5,832 nt of DNA from CBDTYW01 sp965364735. Lineage in GTDB: Bacteria > Actinomycetota > Nitriliruptoria > Nitriliruptorales > Nitriliruptoraceae. Position numbers and translations under genes: made by a program. The notes below the pieces were generated by a model. That model was not told the DNA's origin, made no database searches, and saw only the letters and a list, made by a program, of their open reading frames with translations. Where the stretch lies: assembly GCA_965364735.1 (NCBI GenBank), contig CBDTYW010000234.1:1-5832 (forward strand), in the 5' to 3' direction. Positions 1 through 4,050 of this stretch are shown one piece after another; positions within the stretch are counted from its first letter, which is position 1; the number at the start of each line of letters is the position of its first letter.

Positions 1-112
1 CAGGCCGACCGGCTGCGACGGCCGGGGCGATCGGGGTGAGCGCACCGAGCGCCAGCGCGAGGGCGAGCGCGACGACGCGGAGTCGGCGGTTCGATGCGTG
101 CAGGTTTGACAA
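1..112 (-). CDS. Secreted protein, N-terminal signal peptide only (partial, runs off left edge)
   Basis: Only the first 37 codons are inside the window. Read from a TTG at 112-110, they give a classic Sec signal peptide. A short polar start is followed by a basic stretch (NRRLR, residues 8-12), then a hydrophobic core of alternating Ala/Leu/Val (about 13-25), then a PAVAA ending that suggests cleavage near residue 34. The TTG start was chosen because a GAAGG Shine-Dalgarno sequence lies 7 nt upstream, and an in-frame TGA is met further upstream with no ATG or GTG in between. The mature protein is outside the window, so its function cannot be stated. The gene is divergent from the small secreted protein at 243-614, which also has a TTG start and a signal peptide. 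The two may share the control region between them. The export call is well supported; the product identity is unknown. Confidence 0.66.
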   Translation of the reverse strand, partial: MSNLHASNRRLRVVALALALALGALTPIAPAVAAGRP

Positions 113-119
113 CCACGGG

Positions 120-124
120 CCTTC
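120..124 (-). promoter_or_regulatory. Shine-Dalgarno site for the TTG start at 112
   Basis: GAAGG on the minus strand lies 7 nt before the TTG codon at 112-110. It is the main reason for placing the start of the truncated signal-peptide gene there, since no ATG or GTG occurs in frame between the upstream stop and this codon. Confidence 0.5.
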
Positions 125-132
125 GAGGGTTC

Positions 133-168
133 GTCATGCAGGTCGGCGGCAAGCTGCCGCCGCATGAC
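133..168. repeat. Bulged inverted repeat between divergent genes
   Basis: The arms are GTCATGC (133-139) with GCATGAC (162-168), and GGCGGCA (145-151) with TGCCGCC (155-161). All 14 base pairs are perfect. The loop is AGC (152-154), and one side has a 5-nt bulge, AGGTC (140-144). The element starts 21 nt upstream of the minus-strand TTG start and ends 75 nt upstream of the plus-strand TTG start. It could be a protein-binding site for divergent control, a 5' leader hairpin of the minus-strand mRNA, or a structural element. No U-run follows on either strand, so a simple intrinsic terminator is less likely. The symmetry is seen directly; the function is not known. Confidence 0.6.
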
Positions 169-230
169 CTTCGTCCACCTGTTTCGGCCCCGGCGCGCGA
201 TGCGACATCATCGTGTGCGGGGCACGATCC

Positions 231-236
231 GAGGAG
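231..236 (+). promoter_or_regulatory. Strong Shine-Dalgarno site deciding the TTG start at 243
   Basis: GAGGAG lies 6 nt before TTG at 243-245. An in-frame GTG at 213 would add ten residues but has no comparable site in front of it. The TTG is therefore the preferred start of the small secreted protein, and it leaves a signal peptide of normal length. Confidence 0.65.
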
Positions 237-242
237 CTCACG

Positions 243-614
243 TTGTCCGAGTTGACCCGACGCAGGCTCCGGGGTGCACATCGCGTGCTCATCGCGCTGC
301 TGGTCGCCCTCGGCTCGTTCGTCGTCCCCACGGGAGCAGCCGCGACCGATCACGAGACACCGTGGTTCCACATCGCGGAGGAGGACATCGACGAGTCGTC
401 GTTCGCCGACGCCCTGGCCGTCGGCCCTCTGGTGGCCACGGAGGGCTCGCGGCTCCTGCTGACACCCGGCAACCGCACGGACGACGATGTGCTCGCCGCG
501 ATCACGGGCGCGTGCCCCGACGAGATCATCGCCGTCGGCGGCACGGCAGCTCTGAGCGACGAGGTCCTCGAGTCCTACGCCGCCGCGGTCACCACCGCCT
601 GCGCACCGGGCTGA
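243..614 (+). CDS. Small secreted protein with a single cell-wall-binding-repeat-2-like module
   Basis: This is a 123-residue protein from a TTG start with GAGGAG 6 nt upstream. Residues 1-34 form a signal peptide: basic RRRLR at 6-10, a hydrophobic core at about 15-28, and cleavage probable after GAAA near residue 34. The mature part is about 89 residues. From about residue 52 it matches the pattern of the cell wall binding repeat 2 family (PF04122): FADALAVGPL at 54-63, a strand ending LLLTP at 71-75, then IIAVGGTAALSD at 95-106. In that family the repeats usually come in threes and anchor exported proteins to the wall; here only one is present. Cys91 and Cys120 are the only cysteines of the mature chain and could form a disulfide after export. 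The gene converges on the thiolase gene with a 39-nt gap. It may be a minimal wall-associated protein or a remnant of a longer one. The family call is by recognition, without a profile search. Confidence 0.72.
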   Translation: MSELTRRRLRGAHRVLIALLVALGSFVVPTGAAATDHETPWFHIAEEDIDESSFADALAVGPLVATEGSRLLLTPGNRTDDDVLAAITGACPDEIIAVGGTAALSDEVLESYAAAVTTACAPG

Positions 615-653
615 GGGATCCGCAACCGCTCGGTGTTCGGCGGGCAGCTCAGG

Positions 654-1865
654 TCAGCCGAGCGCAGAGCCCAGGATCGAGACGAAGCCGACCATCTCGC
701 CGGGATATCCGCCGAGGTTGTGGACCAGCGCCTTGGTGCGGCCGTTGGTGACCTGCCGGTCCCCGGCCTGGCCGCGGAGCTGGAGCCAGGCCTCGAAGTG
801 CATCCGCAGGCCGCTCGCGCCCACAGGGTGCCCGAAGGCCTTCAAGCCCCCGTCAGTGTTGACAGGCAGATCGCCGTCGCGGGTGAAGGTGCCGGCGAGG
901 ACCTCCTTCCACGCGGTGCCACGGGGGACGAAGCCGAGGTCCTCCATGAGGACGAGCTCGGTCGGGGTGAAGCAGTCGTGGACCTCGGCCATGGCGAGCT
1001 CGGAGCGGGGGTCGGTGATCCCGGCCTGCTGGTAGGCGTCCTCGGCGGCGGCGGCCGTCTCGGGGAAGTGCGTGTAGTCGTAGGACGGGTCGAGCACGCC
1101 GCTGCCGTTGCCGGCGACGAAGCTCAGCGCCTTGACGTAGATCGGGTGGTCGGTCCAGAGGTGGGCGTCCTCGGCCCGTACCACGATCGCTGCCGCGGCG
1201 CCGTCCGCGACGCCGGCACAGTCGAAGACGCCGAGCTGGCCCGCGATCGCGGGGGCGCGGCAGACCGTGTCGACGGTGATCTCTCGGCGGAACTGGGCTC
1301 GGTGGTTGTTGGCCCCGTTGGCGTGGTTCTTGACCGAGATCTCCGCCAGGGCCTGACGCATCTCCTCGGTGCTGACCCCGTACTTCTCCGCGTACGCGGG
1401 CGCGACAAGCGAGAACATCGCCGCGGCCGTCAGCGTGCGCTGGGTGCCGTCTGCCGGGACGGGGAACTGGTTGAGGCCCTGATAGCCGGAGTCCTTGACC
1501 TTCTCGCCACCGACGGCCATCGCGACGTCGTAGGCGCCGGACGCGACGGCGTAGCAGGCCTGCCGCAGCGCCTCGGATCCGGACGCGCAGTAGTTCTCGA
1601 CGCGGGTCACCGGCTTGCCTTCGAGCTTCAGCGGCGCGGCGAGCGTGATCCCGGACATCCCGGACTGGGCGGTGCCGAACCAGAACGCGTCGACGTCGTT
1701 CGCGGCGAGCGCGCCCTCGCCGAGCGGGTTGCGGTCGACGGAGCCGAGACATTCCCCGACCGCGTCGATGAGGAGGTCGTCGAGGCCCTTGTCCCAGTGC
1801 TCGCGGAAGGGCGTGCAGCCCATGCCGACGATGGCGACCTTGTCGGTGATCCCGTGCGAGCCCAT
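654..1865 (-). CDS. SCP2-type thiolase / acetyl-CoA acetyltransferase-like protein
   Basis: This 403-residue protein has the usual length for the thiolase family. Thiolases cleave 3-ketoacyl-CoA with CoA, or condense two acyl-CoAs, in the cytoplasm. The N-terminal half carries the nucleophile motif NYCASGSEA with Cys93. The C-terminal half carries HDCFTPTE with His296 and GHPVGASG with His346. The last motif reads HNLGG (382-386) where biosynthetic thiolases have a second catalytic Cys-x-Gly. HDCF combined with HNLGG is the signature of the SCP2/SCP-x type, linked in known cases to sterol side chains, branched acyl-CoAs or archaeal-type acetoacetyl-CoA formation. All core catalytic residues look intact. 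The ATG start overlaps the stop of the upstream synthase-DUF35 gene by one base, with GGAG 7 nt before it, so the two are probably translationally coupled and work together. The exact substrate cannot be read from the sequence. Confidence 0.9.
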   Translation of the reverse strand: MGSHGITDKVAIVGMGCTPFREHWDKGLDDLLIDAVGECLGSVDRNPLGEGALAANDVDAFWFGTAQSGMSGITLAAPLKLEGKPVTRVENYCASGSEALRQACYAVASGAYDVAMAVGGEKVKDSGYQGLNQFPVPADGTQRTLTAAAMFSLVAPAYAEKYGVSTEEMRQALAEISVKNHANGANNHRAQFRREITVDTVCRAPAIAGQLGVFDCAGVADGAAAAIVVRAEDAHLWTDHPIYVKALSFVAGNGSGVLDPSYDYTHFPETAAAAEDAYQQAGITDPRSELAMAEVHDCFTPTELVLMEDLGFVPRGTAWKEVLAGTFTRDGDLPVNTDGGLKAFGHPVGASGLRMHFEAWLQLRGQAGDRQVTNGRTKALVHNLGGYPGEMVGFVSILGSALG

Positions 1866-3289
1866 CAGGCGTCTCCCTCGGTCGCGGCGGCCGCGACGGG
1901 CCGCGCCTTCCAGAACCAGTTCACGATCCCGTCGGCCTCGTTCAGCGCTCGGAACGTCATCTCGACGCGGTCCCCGATCGCCACGGCGTCGGCGTCGACG
2001 TCGGTCAGCCCGAGCGCGGACCGGCCGCCGCCGTCGAAGTCCACGACCGCGAAGACGGTCGGCGGTGAGGCAGAGGCAGCCACGTGGTCAACGGTGAACG
2101 TCGCGATCGTGCCGAGGACGTCGGCCATCGGCCGCTCGACCATGTCGTCGACCGTTGCGCCCTTCATCGAGACTCGGGCAGGCGGCATGTGGATCGCGCC
2201 GGACGAGCGGTCCTCGGAGCCGACGAACCCGAACTTCCAGTCAGTCGCGCGGCTTGCGGCAGTCGCGGAGGTGCGTGCGGCCGCGGGGCGGCGCGGCGGC
2301 TCAGGTACGAGGTGACCGCGCCAGGAGAGGTAGCGGCCGTAGGCGACCGGCAGCCCCGTCGCGACCTGGGTGGCGATGGGCGAGGAGGGCCGGTGCGCGG
2401 CGATCGTCTCGGTGGTGCGTAGCACCAGCGCGTCGGCGCCGTCGGCGAGGTGCACCACCAGGATCGTGCGGCCGGGAGCGCTCTGCTCGAGCAGAGCCGT
2501 CAGCTGCAGGAGCAGGTGCGCGGCTCCGGTGTTGCCGATCGCGCGGGTGACCGGATCGCGGGCGATGTCGTGTCCGGCGGCGATCTTTGGGGTGGCGCGC
2601 TTCACCGCGCGTGCGTGGAGCCCCACGACCAGGAGATCGTCGATGTCGTCGATGGTGAGCTCGGCCGCCTTGAGCGCCGCGGCCGCGGTCTCCTCGGCCA
2701 GCGGGACGTAGCGCGTCTCGCCGAACCGCTCCTCCCAGCGCTGCGATCCGGCGGCACCGGGGACACGCCAGCGGTCGAGGAACTCCTCGGTGCGGGTGGC
2801 TGTGGCGAGCACCTCGGCGATCACCGGGCCGTCGTCGTCAGAGCCGATCAGGAGCGCCGCACCGCCGTCGCCGCCCTCGCGTTCCTCTGGCCCGTTCGGG
2901 TTGCCGGTGCGGACATCTGCTGCGGTCACGAGGGTGGGCTGCGAACCGTCGATCGCGAGCAGCAGCGCGCCTGCGGCCGAGCGTGCCGACCCGTTCACGT
3001 CGATCGCAGGGGTCGCTGCGTCCAGCCGCAGCGCAGCATGCACGACCGTCGCGTTCGTGCGATCGAGGTGTGTCGGTGATGCGGTCGAGAAGGTCAGCAG
3101 CGCTGGGGTGACGTCGGTGCCGCGCAGCGCGAGACGCGCCGCCCCGACCGCCATGGTCTCGGCGTTCTCGTCGTAGGACGCGACTGCGCGGGTGCCGCGT
3201 GCCGGGACGCCGCCGAGCAACGCCGTGACCTCCGTCAGGTCGAGTCGATGACGAGGGACATGGCCGGCTGCGGTGATGATCCCACGCAC
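1865..3289 (-). CDS. Ketoacyl-synthase-III/HMG-CoA-synthase-like protein fused to a DUF35-type OB-fold domain
   Basis: This 474-residue protein has two parts. Residues 1 to about 295 look like a KAS III/HMG-CoA synthase fold. TMAVGAARLAL (45-55) and TNATVVHAALRL (78-89) are family-like. His225 (GLHARAVK) and Asn252 (IGNTGAAH) sit where the synthase His and Asn are expected. At the nucleophile site the sequence is DVNGSARSAAG (97-107), which places Ala102 where Cys is expected. After a Pro/Ala/Arg-rich linker (about 296-347) comes a DUF35-like region (348-465): DWKFGFVGS, a zinc-ribbon-like segment (356-380), and an OB-fold ending in VNWFWKARP. The ribbon segment (GSEDRSSG...ARVSMKGA) has none of the expected cysteines. 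The GTG start has GAAGG 8 nt upstream, and no other ATG, GTG or TTG follows the upstream in-frame TGA. It is the first gene of an operon with the thiolase. In archaea, separate thiolase, DUF35 and HMG-CoA synthase proteins form one channelling complex, so a partner or scaffold role is inferred here. Condensing activity is doubtful. Confidence 0.82.
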   Translation of the reverse strand: MRGIITAAGHVPRHRLDLTEVTALLGGVPARGTRAVASYDENAETMAVGAARLALRGTDVTPALLTFSTASPTHLDRTNATVVHAALRLDAATPAIDVNGSARSAAGALLLAIDGSQPTLVTAADVRTGNPNGPEEREGGDGGAALLIGSDDDGPVIAEVLATATRTEEFLDRWRVPGAAGSQRWEERFGETRYVPLAEETAAAALKAAELTIDDIDDLLVVGLHARAVKRATPKIAAGHDIARDPVTRAIGNTGAAHLLLQLTALLEQSAPGRTILVVHLADGADALVLRTTETIAAHRPSSPIATQVATGLPVAYGRYLSWRGHLVPEPPRRPAAARTSATAASRATDWKFGFVGSEDRSSGAIHMPPARVSMKGATVDDMVERPMADVLGTIATFTVDHVAASASPPTVFAVVDFDGGGRSALGLTDVDADAVAIGDRVEMTFRALNEADGIVNWFWKARPVAAAATEGDA

Positions 3290-3325
3290 GAGGGTGACCT
3301 TCGGGTCGAGGGCGATGGTGGGGGC

Positions 3326-3353
3326 ATCGTAGACGTTTCTGACGGGTCGTCAG
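3326..3353 (-). promoter_or_regulatory. Candidate promoter of the synthase-DUF35/thiolase operon
   Basis: On the minus strand, CTGACG (3353-3348) resembles a -35 box and TACGAT (3331-3326) a -10 box. Each matches the sigma-70-type consensus at four of six bases, with a 16-nt spacer. A transcript would start near 3319, giving a leader of about 30 nt before the GTG at 3289. The -35-like box lies inside the palindrome at 3338-3354, the usual arrangement for repression. In GC-rich actinobacteria promoter calls from sequence alone are weak. Confidence 0.35.
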
Positions 3354-3354
3354 A
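3338..3354. promoter_or_regulatory. Perfect 7-3-7 palindrome, probable repressor operator
   Basis: TCTGACG (3338-3344), spacer GGT, CGTCAGA (3348-3354): two perfect 7-bp arms centred 57 nt upstream of the GTG start at 3289. It is the most symmetric element in the 170-nt spacer before the operon and overlaps the candidate -35 box. Size and symmetry fit a dimeric helix-turn-helix regulator; TetR-family repressors often control acyl-CoA operons in actinobacteria. No regulator gene lies in the window, so the binding protein is unknown. Confidence 0.6.
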
Positions 3355-3459
3355 TTCGTTGGGGCCCGCCGTCCACCTCACGGCTCCGTGCGGCCTGAGG
3401 GCCGGACGCGATCGAGCGGGGGCGGGAGAGGCGGTGGGGCGGGATCCGAAGGAAATGCG

Positions 3460-4029
3460 TCAGGCGCGGCGAAGCACCCAGGCGCGGCGGGGTGAGGGTG
3501 GGAGGTCACGCACGGTGCGCTCGGCGACGCCGAGGTCGGTGAAGCCGAGGCGGCGGGGAACGGCGGCGCTGCGGACGTTGTCCGGGTGGTGGTGGATCTC
3601 CACTCGGTGGACCTCAGGGAGGGCGAAGGCGGCGTCGACGAGGGCACGGGAAGCACGAGTCGCGATGCCGCGCCCGGTGTGGTCGGTGCGGAGCCAGTAG
3701 CCGATCTCCAGCCCGCCGACGCCGACGCGGGCAATGAGGCCGAAGCTGCCGACGATCTGGGTCTCGTCGACCGTGGGGACCACTGCGTAGTGGAGCTCGG
3801 TGAGATCGGCCCAGCCGGCGAGAGAGATCTGGATGAACTCGGCGGCCGAGGCTTCGTCGTACGACGGGGTCGCCCACGGCATGAATGGCTCGAGCTCGGA
3901 CATGGAGGACTGCACCGCCGAAGTCCCGTTGGTCACGTCCGTGGAGTCATCACGCCATCGGCGCAGGATCCAGTCGCGGTCGATCGGGATGTGCTCGGGC
4001 GCCGTCGTCCTGAGCCAGTGTTCGGCCAT
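3460..4029 (-). CDS. GNAT family N-acetyltransferase, RimJ/RimL-like
   Basis: This 189-residue protein belongs to the Gcn5-related family that moves an acetyl group from acetyl-CoA to an amine. The N-terminal part has LRRWRDDSTD (22-31) and ELEPFMPWA (45-53), common in RimJ/RimL-type members. GLEIGYWLRTDHTGRGIATRA (106-126) covers the central strand and the acetyl-CoA pyrophosphate loop, with the G-R-G core at 119-121. HPDNVRSAAVPRRLGF (148-163) is the family's usual N-x-x-S...LGF end, with Asn151 and Ser154. The ATG start has GGGAG 7 nt upstream. The gene begins 21 nt after the stop of the large secreted protein, so the two may be co-transcribed, though a functional link is not obvious. Targets of this subfamily include ribosomal protein N-termini, amino acids, antibiotics and other amines. 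The substrate here cannot be deduced. The sequence appears complete, with no missing core motif. Confidence 0.88.
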   Translation of the reverse strand: MAEHWLRTTAPEHIPIDRDWILRRWRDDSTDVTNGTSAVQSSMSELEPFMPWATPSYDEASAAEFIQISLAGWADLTELHYAVVPTVDETQIVGSFGLIARVGVGGLEIGYWLRTDHTGRGIATRASRALVDAAFALPEVHRVEIHHHPDNVRSAAVPRRLGFTDLGVAERTVRDLPPSPRRAWVLRRA

Positions 4030-4050
4030 CTCAGGGCTCCCGATGCGCTG

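Noticed and set aside
647..663. Bulged 6-bp stem at the thiolase stop codon, considered as a terminator in the convergent gap
   Set aside because: It is short, bulged, overlaps the coding end and has no U-run. The 39-nt gap 615-653 shows no convincing terminator for either gene.
164..751. 195-codon plus-strand frame overlapping the small secreted protein
   Set aside because: The translation is Arg/His/Pro/Gly-rich with no motif, whereas the overlapping frame has a signal peptide, a strong ribosome site and a wall-binding module.
853..1752. 299-codon minus-strand frame inside the thiolase gene
   Set aside because: It is an out-of-frame reading of the thiolase, very Arg-rich and without domains; the thiolase frame carries all catalytic motifs.
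633..2315. 560-codon open frame on the plus strand
   Set aside because: It lies opposite the thiolase and the synthase gene, gives an Arg/Gly/Val/Asp-rich translation without recognisable motifs, and is explained by high GC at third codon positions of the real genes.
3391..3404. Small hairpin CGGCC-TGAG-GGCCG downstream of the GNAT gene
   Set aside because: The stem is only 5 bp and no U-run follows on the minus strand, so I do not call it a terminator.
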